Source: Nematostella vectensis
Taxonomy: Eukaryota > Cnidaria > Anthozoa > Actiniaria > Edwardsiidae
DNA: 64,000 nt
Assembly (NCBI RefSeq): GCF_932526225.1
Contig: NC_064035.1
Coordinates: forward strand, 11,643,296-11,707,295
Direction: 5' to 3'
A program made the translations under genes and the position numbers. Below the pieces are notes generated by a model. It did no database searches. It saw only the letters and a program-made list of their open reading frames with translations, and was not told the origin of the DNA. Below are positions 13,210 to 33,400 of the stretch, one piece after another (position 1 is the first letter of the stretch; every line of letters starts with the position of its first letter).

Positions 13210-13477
13210 TTAAGAGTAACCGTCTCAGACCAAGAAATTTTTTGTTCAGAACAAAAATACCATCTTTTGCCAGGAGATAGCCCTTGATGACCTTAGTATT
13301 CTGTGAAAGTTTGAAACGAATCAGATAAATATTTTTGGCTTGAGAGGGGAAAATGTATTTTTCGAATATAATTAGCGATTTTTCGGTATTTTTCGGTCAT
13401 CAAGGGCTATCTCTTGGCAAAAGATGGTATTTTTGTTCTGAACAAAAAATTTCTTGGTCTGAGACGGTCACTCTTAA
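13210..13477. mobile_element. TTAA-flanked MITE (piggyBac-like)
   Basis: TTAA is present at 13210-13213 and 13474-13477. Directly inside, GAGTAACCGTCTCAGACC pairs with its inverted partner at the right end, and the inverted repeat runs about 80 bp through the words AAGAAATTTTTTGTTCAGAA and GATAGCCCTTGATGACC. TTAA duplications are the hallmark of piggyBac transposons. The element is a near-complete hairpin of about 260 bp with no transposase, so it would need one in trans. Confidence 0.9.
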
Positions 13478-16400
13478 GAGGCATGACCAGTAGGGGCGTG
13501 GCTGTGCCCCCAAATATTTTCTTAATGTTCCTTTATTGTGCCCCCATCACCACCCCCCGATCTGATATTGCCTGATACCACGGCTCTAAGAGGCCATGTC
13601 CCAGGTCTTGTTATATTAAAAGCGTTCAGGATAAAAACGGGCTCTAACATTGTAATTCTTAACCAAATATTTCCGCTACATCGTCGGTGAATGTGATTAT
13701 TCATTCACATACTTCTATTTCATATTTGTATTATATTTTTCGCAGGAAACTCTAGACAGCGAGCTTAAGCTTTTTCTTATTCCATAACAGAAATTCCTAC
13801 GTCAAAAACCCAGACTTTTATAAGGTGGGGCAGTGGAAATAATTACGGGCCGATAAAAATGTGACTTAAAAAAAAGCATATTGAGGTAGATCCGTTACAT
13901 AAAGGATTCTTTTATATGGAGATCTGTTATATAGAGGTTCAAATGTAATTAGATAGACTTAACGGCGGGTCTGTTCCGCAATATCTCTTATAGAAAACCA
14001 CTGGCATACCATCGCAATAATCCGAGAAACCTGCTTATCTGATTGGCTCACTTCTCACTATCTAATCCGAGGATAGATGTCTCCCTAAGCGTCAGACCAC
14101 GGCGATTTGGTTTTTCAAGAAGATACACTATGGCGAATATGTTTTGGAAATATTTTTAAAAAAGAACCACGAGATGTCTTTTGTTTTGCCATCGCAAGGG
14201 TTTCCTAAAAACCCTTTACCTCCACATTATCAATACCCCCAAAGAGGTTGAAAAGCTGCGCAAAGCCTTTCACGAGAAAGCTAGATGGTACGACTTGTTG
14301 AAATGACAACATATGTTCTCATACCTGTCAGCAATAGATATAACAGGACGACGAGGAAGCTGCTAATTTTCGGTACTTTTAAAGGAATGTCCATATGCAT
14401 AAAGAAGTTACCTCTCAGTACTCACTTCTCGCTTTTTATCTGTTGCTTCGAGTTTCCTGTCTTGCCGGCTCCTCGAGACTAAATAAGATAGAAAATAACA
14501 ACTTGGTCAAAGATACCCCATTGTTATTTACCACGACCTCTAACAAATATCCGATATACCAATCACTGATATGTTAATAACAAATAATCCTCAAAATTAT
14601 GCTGATCTACAGCGGAACAAAAGACGTCATGTGACGTCACTTATAGTTCTAGACATGACCTATTTTTCAAATCAGACAAAGAAATTTTAATAAAAACATG
14701 CTTTTCGCTTGTCCGAGAAATGCCGCCTACATAACAATAACAATAACGCAGAGAACAAGAACATGTATGTGATATTCTATGTTTTCTGCTTTGTAGGATC
14801 TGTTTGTGCTAAAAGCACTAGACCCAATTAATTTCTTCAAGTATATCTTTTTATAAGCCGCAACTGATATTTGTGTATAATTGGCTTGGAAGCTTGTTTT
14901 AAGTTCTCGGTAAGATATCCACTACCCACTATCATATATTACTTTAATTATCATGTTCGTCACCAATATCTGTAATTCAAACAGGTCATAACAACCCTCT
15001 GGCCGTTTACGTTTAAACGGTGATTTAAAATTGAAACAGCTTAGTGATTTGCGCACAAGAAGGCCTGCATGGGCATGTGATATTCTTCAGGCTGGCTTTC
15101 GCCTCTCCTCTTAAAGGCGGCTTGACGAGTAACTCATAAAAAGGTTTGAAAACCTCCTTGAGTAAACAGAGCCAACAGAATTGTAAACAGACTCAAGGAA
15201 AACTCATGACTGACAGCCCCTTTTAATAATAATAAATGAAATCACTCTGACGCGATCACACAGAATCAGAAATCCTTGTCTCGTTCATGAATAGCGCGTA
15301 GTAACTCAGAGTTTAAAGGTGGTTTGATTTGATTGTCTACGAGCTATTCCCAAACTAGATAAGGATTTTGGATTTGCGCGTAATGATCTTGAAAATGGAG
15401 AATTTTAGAGAGGGCAGTCGTTTAGTCAATAGAGGTCTCACTATCTCTCAAATTACAAGCATAGTACACCACTCCCCTCACCCGTCTTTTATGTAAAAAA
15501 ATCCGCCTTAGCAAGCCTCATTTTCGCCCTATTGCTTATTCTTACATAATACAATATCGTCATCCTTCTGTTGACGGAAAACATGGATGGGAGAGAAAAA
15601 ATATTGTTCAAGTACGCGAATGGTGTATGTTCTATAATTCTTCAAGGAAAATTTATTTTCTCGTGTTTTGGATTTTGGTTTATAAGCTATATAACGGCTT
15701 TTGATAATAACTTTGGAGATCAACAAAGCAAACTGGTATTTAGGGTTAGCGAGAAGTTCGTGATAGCGAAGCGGTAGCGTGCAGAGATGGGTGTGTAAAC
15801 ATGCCCAACAACACCTGTTAGCAAACACTATATAGAAGATGGTGACAAAGTCTGCCACTATTAGAAGGTAAGAAAGCAGGTAGATCAATTAAACTTACTC
15901 GAAAATATTTTGCACTCTGTAGTCCTCTGTGGTCGCATTTCGAAAACGTGATCATAATATGCTCTGTTATGAACTACAACGACCCCTAATCACCTTATCA
16001 TAGCCTATCCTTGATACGTTATTACTGTATTGAAAACCATGCTGTTTTTCAGACAAAACTCGTGGCACTAATGTCATGAGATAGAAGTTCAAGTCATGAA
16101 TTATTTTATAAACAGAAAAAAAACCGTTCGTTGTTACTCAACCAAATACATCTGTATCGCGTCTCTTGGGGTTCGATTGCCAAGACTTTGCCATTGCTGT
16201 GTCTTAAGTTAACCGTAGTGTTCCCAATTAAAATACAAAGGCGGGACAGAAGGAATCGCTCAAATAGCGTACGCGCTTATTGCACGAAATTCGCAGATGT
16301 GTCTGTCTGGCTTAGCCCACTAAACAACATCCCATCGCCAAACAACAGGCGGCTTTTCTAGAGACTGTGATACACTACATGGTTTCAATTACAAACAAAG

Positions 16401-17460
16401 AAGGGACCAAGCTAACGGTCTCTTGATCAAAAAGAACTAAGACTTAATTTCCCCCACCGTAAGATACGTAAACGTTTCGTTATTAGCCGAGCTAAACGGG
16501 GAAATTAAGTCTTCGAATTTGCAATATCGGTCCATTTACGAAAGTCGTGGATTACACGGATATCGCCCCAGATTATTATAATGCGATTTAAAAGGAGTGT
16601 CTGGACAAAGACATACAGTACATAAGCGATAATGTGTGGCGAAGGTTGAGCCGGCAAAGAGATAAGGCGACACTTTGTCAGCTCCACCTTAGCTCTCACT
16701 TAATATTTGAGGACAAATTATGTAAAGAAATCTAGAAACTTCCATCTACCTCATTTTACGAAATTCATTAGAAAAATACTCATATACCAAATGGGAAACA
16801 AAATTATTTCTCATACCTGGAATTTTGCCAGGATAACAAAAAATGGCGGCTGAGATATATACTGTATTTTGAGAATAGAATTGGCAATCGCACTTTATCT
16901 AGCGTAACGTGACCTAAGTTTAAGTCTGGCATCTTCTGCGTACTTTTTGCCTTTTTATTCATGGTCTCTTTGCACCGAAATATACAATTCCAAAAGACCC
17001 TAGAATTTCGAGGCTACGGCCCGGATATTGTGGTAAAGTAGTATATTGAGGTTAATCTTGATGGCCGATTTGACACCTGTAAGGATTTGGCGAATGTCTG
17101 GCCCCAGACTTTACCAAGTGACACACCACTATCATGGTCTGGATGGAGTTTTGCGACAAACGTACTAAAAATAACCCATCACAGTAGAACCTCGATAACA
17201 ATACGGCAAGGGACCGAAATAAGTTTCTTTCTCTATATAACGATATTTTAGGGGGAAAAAGTAAAAAAAAAACGTATAAACGAGAAAATTTTTTTCCCTA
17301 GATGTACAGATATCCCCGTGCTCCATTTTGGTAGTCATTTTGTATGTTATTCGAATATCTTGACTTGACTATCAGGCAATAACACGACGAAAACTGCAGA
17401 AAACTCACGTAAAATTCATTCATTCACGAGAACGCAGAAGACTGATGGACTATATTCTGT
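13478..17460. other. gene-free interval with one small hairpin
   Basis: Nothing coding can be supported. A 78-bp sequence at 16437-16514 has AAGACTTAATTTCCCC inverted at its two ends and could form a hairpin. Short AT-rich stretches otherwise. Confidence 0.4.
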
Positions 17461-17720
17461 TTTTTTTTTATAAGAACGTCTAATTTTCAGTTGAGGCTGA
17501 ACCGTTTGAATTTTTGGAGCATTTTAAGGCTGAATATGTTTTTAACGACGTTCTTAAATTTTAGTGAAAATTTAAGAATATAATGATTCTGCATTTTAGA
17601 ACGCATCAGGTCTAAAAAAAAAGGATCTGGTATCTGAGCCTCGGCATATTCTTAGCACGTTTTAAAATTTGGTGAAATCTCAGACTGAACGTTCTTCAAA
17701 AAAATGTTCTTATATAAAAA
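17461..17720. mobile_element. probable inverted-repeat element
   Basis: The left end TTTTTTTATAAGAACGT is inverted at the right end, and GGAGCATTTTAAGGCTGAA and TTTTAGAACGCATCA words inside recur in diverged form at 7330-7610. This suggests a small dispersed transposon family, with the 7.4-kb copy truncated or diverged at one end. No coding capacity. Confidence 0.55.
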
Positions 17721-18409
17721 AAGAACGTAGGCCTTTAACTGGAATCTGGTGTTTAACAAATTCCCCCTTTTTAATGCCTGCTTGTCGTTTACTAGCCTAG
17801 CTGGACTCAACAAAAGGGATACATTTACTCTTACCAGCAGTATCAAGCTTTCACGTGTGTTCGTCTAGTGTTCGCCCCAATTAAGGACTGAAAGTCCTAA
17901 ACGTTGTAATCTTTCGACTCCTGTTGTCTGCTTTACCTATACGTCATACGTCTTGTGTTTGATAACTCAAATGTTTTTTATTAGACCGTACGCCTCTCGT
18001 ATCACAACGTTCCGGATTTGGCCTGAAATTAACGTATTTATCAAAAGATCATGTGAGCAGACAATAAACTAGTTGGTTCATCCTGAAAAAAATGTTTTAT
18101 TTCATACAACAAAAATCTTACTATTCCCAGCCTAATGAGTATATAATATATAAGATGGCTGGGAATAGAGCCTAGGCTTCTAAGGGCATTTATGGCGATT
18201 ACCTCTATTGTGGTACATATCGATATTTTTTCGTCCGGGGTTGAAGAAAACGATTCGAGAGGGGTGCGTAGGTTCAAAACACACACCATATTCCACACAT
18301 GTACGATGGTACCAATATTTAACAAAGAGATCTCATTTTTGCGCGAGTCTGTCCTCTAATAGATGCAAAGATGACATCACAGCCAGTCAATTCGTCCACA
18401 AACCGATTC

Positions 18410-18845
18410 GTCCTCAACCGAGTTGGTCTACAAGTTGAGTCAACTCGTCTACAAGTTGAGTCAACTCGTCCACAAGTAGAGTCAACTCGTCCACAAAAAT
18501 AGTCAATTTGCCCACCCATAGTTTTAACAAAAAGGTATCTTCGTAGCATGAGTGTTAAGGATTGAGATGAAAAGATTAAGGATTGTGTAGATATTTTTGT
18601 GCGATTTCAGTGATGCAAGTAAATATGAATAAACAAAATGTATGAAAGCAAATATAAATAAATATGTTGTTGAAGAAATCGTATTTCCGTGTTGTCTTCT
18701 TAGGGGTTCGTCTTATATTACAGGAATAACAGTTAAACGTATTTATATTAAACACTTATGCTACGAGGCTATTTTTTGTTAAAATTGTGTCGAAGAATTG
18801 ACTCTACTTGTTGACGGGTTGACTCAACTTGTGGACGAGTTGGTT
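18410..18845. repeat. short repeats around GAGTCAACTCGT
   Basis: At 18414-18500 a unit of about 21 bp (CAACTCGTCTACAAGTTGAGT and variants) is repeated about four times. At 18795-18845 similar words occur in inverted orientation (TTGACTCAACTTGTGG). Together they could fold as a loose stem. Function unknown. Confidence 0.6.
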
Positions 18846-19672
18846 GCTATTTTTTTAGCATCGATTTGAAGAAAGGCCTCAATTTTTGTTACAGGGTTTA
18901 GGGGAGGGCTGAATTTTTTGAACAGGTATTCTGATCAATTTCCGAGCCTCCAAAAAGTCTGGAATTTCAAAATTTTTCTAAGGAGAACCCCAGACCCCCT
19001 ACAAAATAAGTAAATGAATGTGATGCGCCTTCTGCTTGCACTTTCATGACTTTCGTTTGGCTGCCGTTGAAAATCATTTTCTCCTAAAGTGTGGCCTCTA
19101 CTATTTCCATCATTTGCAGTTTTGGTTTTATAAACTTCCATCAATGAATTTACGAATTTCGATTATTTCAAACTTTCCAGATTGGTGGTACATATTTAAA
19201 TAAGATTTCAGTTGGGAAGGAGCTAATGATGCTGTTTTCTATTTAGGCAAAATTTTCACGGGGGAGCTTGCCCCCCAGACCCCCCTATATATATTTACAC
19301 CCCTGAAAAATGGGCTCAAAATCAACTTTTCTCCTGGTTTGGTGGTGTTTAAGCCCCTTTATGGGCATGTCTAAGTCAGTGCGCCCCTCTCCCCCCCCCC
19401 CCCCCCTCCACACACAATAATTTTAGTTTTTTTTTTGTTCTGGGGGAGGGCCTTAATTTTTGGTCGCCTTTTAGAGGGAAGGGTCACAATTTTTGTGCTT
19501 TAGATTGGAGAAGGGTCGCAATGTTTGAACCAGAAATAAATTCAACTTAGCAGCCCCCCCCGGTAAATAGTGACCTTTTCCTTAGTTACTGATGACCTAA
19601 AGGCAGAGGCAGGGTCATGACCAAAAGTCTCACCTCACTGTTTGTTTGTTTGTTTTAATAGGCAAATAAATA
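18846..19672. other. 3' flank of TRMT61A, no gene seen
   Basis: No gene. A C-run lies near 19392-19406. ATTAAA on the minus strand at 19654-19659, 14 bases beyond the TRMT61A stop, is a possible but very close polyadenylation signal. Confidence 0.35.
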
Positions 19673-27311
<7,639 letters not shown>

Positions 27312-27442
27312 ACTAAAAATGATTAATAACGTTTTTCTTCTTTTGAAGAAAGTTTGTATGAATTTCCGCTGACTTTATTGTGGGCGGCTTGTTGACTGCG
27401 ATATGTGCTCAGCGGTGACAACCTCCAATACAAAAAATCAAA
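27312..27442. promoter_or_regulatory. bidirectional promoter of TRMT61A and WDR12
   Basis: The two start codons lie 131 bp apart on opposite strands, so the 5' ends of both transcripts must fall here. No TATA box is evident. GGGCGG, an Sp1-type GC box, is at 27382-27387. Both genes are housekeeping RNA-processing genes, the class most often driven from shared promoters. Start sites are not mapped. Confidence 0.7.
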
Positions 27443-30400
27443 ATGGCGGACGTAGAACAAGTCCAAGTGAGATTTTTTACAAAACAAAAAAAGTAAGTAA
27501 TCTATCATTCAAGGAAGCTGCAAAATGAGAATGTTTTCTACAGAATAGTTATATTTTGAGATATATGTTTTCGTAAGCGTAATAATTATGAATTACAGGA
27601 CAATTGATATGCACGCTAAACCACGTGTGTGGACGAGATTCGTCCACGAGTTGTGTGTATGGTGGTTTTTGTTTATTTTTTAGTTATTCAGCACATTTGG
27701 ATTGCTTCTCAGGTATGAGATCGCCGACACTCCGTTCTCATTATCCGCTAATATCGGACACGATGATCTCAATGACCTCATCAATGGCTTGCTTGGAGCA
27801 GGAAATGGTGAGTTACAGTATCATCATACAGGCCCGTACCCAGGGGGGTGCAGGGGGTGCGAACGCACCGCCCCAACGGCCCAAGGTCCATTTTCGGACG
27901 TGCTATTTGTAGACAAAACTTTAAAGCATAAGCTAGATCATTCCGGTATGAGCCGAATCCGACAATAAACGTCCGTGGAGATCCTGCAAAGGTATCAGAA
28001 AAATGCCTTTTTGTTTTTCGGGGGTTCAGATTACTATCAGAGAACTCACTCCCCCCGGTCCATTTTTTCGGATTTCGAACCCCCCCCCCCCCTCCCCAAG
28101 AAAACTCCTGGGTATGGGCCTGTCATATGAATTTCTAGTAAAAATGTGAAAGTTATGTATACTTGATATACAAGCTGATACAAATTTAATACAAGCTGAT
28201 AAAAATTTACAAGGATTAATGCCTTTATCTGTTACAAATAGTATAGTCATGTTTACTAGCAGAAATTATTGTGTTGGGCAGGTTTTTGAACTCATGAATG
28301 CTTGCAAAGCATTTGGCTGCTGCATTTGTCTGCTGTATTTTATTTTAATATTTTGTAGAATCAGAAATATCAGGAACTGACAGTGAAGTTGGTCAGAGCA
28401 TCCAGTTTGACTTCCTCATTGACAGTCAGTATTTACAAGACACCATTCAAAAACATATGAAGGCAAAGGAAATATCAGCTGTGAGTCAGACTTGATGATA
28501 ATTTTCAACCTGATATAAATATTTAAATTTTCTTTATCTGTTTGATCACACGCTCCATAAAAGATTAATTTGAATCAATTGACCATTTACCAAAGTAACC
28601 TCAAATTTAGTCAATAATACAATAGGAAAAATTTAGTATTCTCCAACTTTACCCCTTCTGAACTTCCTCTGATTTGTAACTTTTGCTTGAGTGAAGATAA
28701 AGATAGTGATGCCTGTTATAGGGCAGTGCGAAAATAATTTATGCAGGTGTGTTAGATTATGGATTTAAAATTTTGCTCTAAAAAACTGAGTGGACAGCAA
28801 ATCACTAATTCATCAATCTCTTAACACAACTGTCTTGTTACCTGTGCAAAAAAGATAGACAATTTTACAGGAGGCTTATAATTTGTGACTGCTAGCGTTG
28901 CAGTGTTCTGATTATGATTGCAAATTTGAGCCCGGGGGTGGGGGGAGCTTTCCCTTTTATAGCGGAACCTCATGTTCAAGTCGTATTTAATTTACGGTTT
29001 GAATAACTCCCAAGTGATTGGTTGGAACAACAAGTTCATACCTGTTTCCCGTGTTCACAGTTTTACTGCTCATGCTGTAAGTTATGAAACTTACCATTGT
29101 AAGTTGTACTGAGGTTAATCAATTACTTCTATTGCAGGAAAGTGTGGTAGAAATTGAATATTTAGAGAAGCACCCTGCCCCTCAACCAGATAACATCTTA
29201 GTTCATGATGACTGGGTTAGTTCAGTGTCAAGATGCAAAAATTGGTATGGAAAAAACTTTTACTTTTACTTTATATAGAGTATAAAATCAGATTCATGTC
29301 ACAGCATCATCTACATAAAGATGCCATAAGATGCACACGTTATTTTTTCCTGTTTTGACCAAATAGTCCAATCAAACTATGGTTTAAGATTGTACTAATT
29401 GCAACACAAGGTTTTTCAATGTTTTTGTATTAATTAATTCTCCTTTTATAACATACTAATTTATAAGTCTAAAAAAATCAAAGCAGTCAAACACCCTGAT
29501 GAAAAACCCCATTGAATCTCCCCATACAAGGCTCGTGTTTTAAAAAACTACAGAAATCCCAAATCATGAAAATCACGAAAAATACACACCACTATAAATG
29601 ATAAAAAAATATATACCGTATTTCCCAGCTTATAATGCACACTTTTTTACTCCCTAAATGACCTAAAAAAACGGCTCACATCATAAGTGGAACCCATTGT
29701 TCTCAGTATGATAAAAAGCGGAAATCAATATGAAAATGCGGCGTTCCCATTGTAGGTGAGAAACAGTCACAAAATCGCTTAAAAATTACATAGTAAAAGG
29801 TATTCCAAACAAAGAATATCTTTAATTTCCTCATCATGTGTTTTGTAAGAAAATAAGCCCCAAAACAGGAGTGAACCCTTAACAGATCTTGAGAGGCCTC
29901 CAGGGCTGCAGCACATTTAGTGCTCCTGGCTCATAAAAATTCTAGTGTTTTCGCCCTACGGCCAATGCAAAGGGTCATTAAAATTCCCTCTCAATCAGTT
30001 CTTAATTTTAAAGAAATTATAAAAACTTCCAACATTAAAATCTATTTTAACAGAAAAGCGATATCATGAGAATGATTTTTTAATGTGTCCATATCACTTT
30101 TCTTGAATCAATGACATTATTATTAAGAGCCAATGAGCACCGTTTGCATGAAAACCTGTTTTCATCATGTATAGTCATTTATGATGAAGAAATGTATGCA
30201 AGATCAAAGTGGTGGTGACAAGGATAGCTAATAAAATCTGTGCATTTTACCCGAAATAACTGAACTATTTCAAATAACGTTAAGTTTTTACTAGAGAAAT
30301 GTATTTCTCTAGTAATCTATAGTGGTATAAATTACTTTTTTCTAAAGTATGTATTTTTTTGTTATTTTCATGATTTGGGAGCCTTGTCGTTTTTCATACA

Positions 30401-33400
30401 AGCCTTGAATGTGGAAATTAGATCCCATATTTCGGGGTGTTTGCTTGCTCCAATTTTTTTAGACCTTTAGTATGTTATAGAGGGTTACTTTCTGAGCCAG
30501 AAACTGTTAAAAAACCGTAGATTGACTGGACTAAAAATCAAATCCTTAGGGCTCACACTTAATTTTTAAATGGTTTTCTAAAAATATTTCTATTCTATTT
30601 TATATTTCAATAAGTGGCAACATTGAAGTGTTTTTTATTCCACATGCACACACTAAGCACAACAAGATTTAAAGGAATTGAAAAAAGACAGCCACATCCT
30701 TTCATTGACAAAGTGACATTTTTAGGTTTATAAAGGAAATTACAAGGATTATATCATGTTTTATTTCAGTATTATCACTGGAAGCTATGACAACTGTGTT
30801 CAAATCTGGGATGATCAAGGTACACAGCATGTAGCAAATAGATAAACAGAGGACACATATAACTGATATTTATATACAGTATTGTTCTTTCTCTTGTTTG
30901 AAATTTCAAAAGATATAAATAACACTGCCATTTTTGTTTACCCTTTGTGTAGTTGCATCCTTAATCTGAACACTTTATTTCAAGTTGTTCAGTTATTGAA
31001 CTAGACCCAGTCCTTGAATTATATCCTTGATGTTTGTGTAGGTTCATGTTTAGCCAAAGTCAAAGGCCACACTAGTCCTGTAAAAGATGTAGAGTGGGTA
31101 TCAAAAGGTAAGTATTGTATTGGTACAGTACAATAGATAGCAAATGCACTGCTACCACCATATGAACCCTGTACTTTTACTTCAATTTTTATTCACCTCC
31201 TTTTAAGGCCTGTGCCAATTGTAAATAATGCATACGAAACACAATTTTGTTTTCTTAATAGATGAACAGAAAGGTGTATTTCTCAGTTCGTCCCAGGACC
31301 AGTCAATAAGAGTAATGGAGGTAATAATGTAATTGTGAAGACCATGTCTGTCCAATGTAGTACTGACTGTGCCTGTCCAATCTAGTACTGACTGTGCATG
31401 TCCAATGTAGTACTGACTGTGCCTGTCCAATGTAGGACTGACTGTGCATGTCCAATGTAGTACTGATTGTGCCTGTCCAATTTAGTACTGACTGTGCCTG
31501 TCTAATGTAGGACTGACTGTGCCTGTCTAATGTAGGACTGACTGTGCCTGTCCAATGTAGTACTGACTGTGCATGTCCAATGTAGTACTGACTGTGCATA
31601 TCCAATGTAGGACTGACTGTGCCTGTCCAATGAAGTACTGACTGTGCCTGTCCAATGTAGTACTGACTGTACCTGTCCAATGTAGTACTGACTGTGCATG
31701 TCCAATGTAGTACTGACTGTGCCTGTCCAATGTAGGACTGACTGTGCCTGTCCAATGTAGTACCGACTGTGCCTGTCCAATGTAGGACTGACTGTGCATG
31801 TCCAATGTAGTACTGACTGTGCCTGTCCAATGTAGGACTGACTGTACCTGTCCAATGTAGTACTGACTGTGCATGTCCAATGTAGTACTGACTGTGCCTG
31901 TCTAATGTAGTACTGACTGTGCCTGTCCAATGTAGGACTGACTGTGCCTGTCCAATGTAGTACTGACTGTTCATGTCCAATGTAGTACTGACTGTGCATG
32001 TCCAATGTAGTACCGACTGTGCCTGTCCAATGTAGTACTGACTGTGCATGTCCAATGTAGGACTGACTGTGCCTGTCCAATGTAGTACTGACTGTGCATG
32101 TCCAATGTAGTACTGACTGTGCCTGTCCAATGTAGGACTGACTGTGCCTGTCCAATGTAGTACTGATTGTACCTGTCCAATGTAGTACTGACTGTGCCTG
32201 TCCAATGTAGTACTGACTGTGCCTGTCCAATGTAGTACTGACTGTACCTGTCCAATGTAGTACTGACTGTGCCTGTCCAATGTAGGACCGACTGTGCCTG
32301 TCCAATGTAGGGCTGACTGTGCCTGTCCAATGTAGGGCTGACTGTGCCTGTCCAATGTAGTACTGACTGTTCATGTCCAATGTAGTACTGACTGTGCCTG
32401 TCAAATGTAGTACTGACTGTGCATGTCCAATGTAGGACTGACTGCCCCTGTTCAATGTAGTACTGACTGTGCAAAAGCACAAACAAACAAGAACATTGAT
32501 CCTTTGATGCGCATGGATTCTCAGTCTATGTAGGTTCTGTTTTCAGTAGTTGTATAGAGGACTGCCTGGGAAAAGCAGTCTGTGCAAATGATTTGATTGT
32601 GCTGGACTTGATCTAAAGAAATAATGGCATTAAAAACAGTCTTTATTTGAAAGATTTTGACAGTATTTTTTGCTAATTATGGCATTGTTTTTTTTTTTGT
32701 TAGTGGAGTATAGGGAGTGGTGAGGCATCATGTGTACATGTTTGCAAAGGCCATACACAAAGTGTGGACAGCATATCAATCAATCCCTCAGCTACCAAGG
32801 TATAACAATAACACTTCTCTTTTTTTGTTACCGTAAAAGATTTGAGCTCCTTTCAGTACATTTTTTATCCCCCTTCTCCATCAATCACTGTCCACTAGAG
32901 CCAGATTTCAAAAAAGCCTCCTCTTCCCCAAAAAGCCCCCCTCCCAAAAGCAAAAAAAAAATATTATATTTTTCCAAAAATTGATTCTTGGTTGGTCTAA
33001 AGTATAATTTACACTAATTTACACTAATTTACATAAGCATCCAAGAATAAGGGAGACCTACTGTAGTGTCAGCAAATGGAGAAAAAAAAAGTACATTTTT
33101 ATATTAACCCCATTCTCTAATAAGCCACTCTAAAATTTTAAAAGTAGCAATATTATGCTTCACCCTATTGGCTATTACTCTGCAATTTGAATACTACTCA
33201 AATATTTGAAGGAAATCAATTGATAATGAGTTGTTTCTTTCTATTACAGTTTTGCAGTGGCTCGTGGGATAAGACGTTAAAGCTCTGGTCTGCGGGTGAG
33301 TTTGAAGCATTCATCAGCAAGCAAAGATAGATTGAGCTTTGTGTTTTTTTTTTCATACCTACAACACAATACTTTTCTCATACTTTCAGTTGTAAATCCT

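Noticed and set aside
31303-32486. Minus-strand open frames of up to 350 codons with [14 protein letters not shown]-type repeats
   Set aside because: By-product of the 25-bp array in WDR12 intron 7, antisense to the gene; all frames are open and none has other support.
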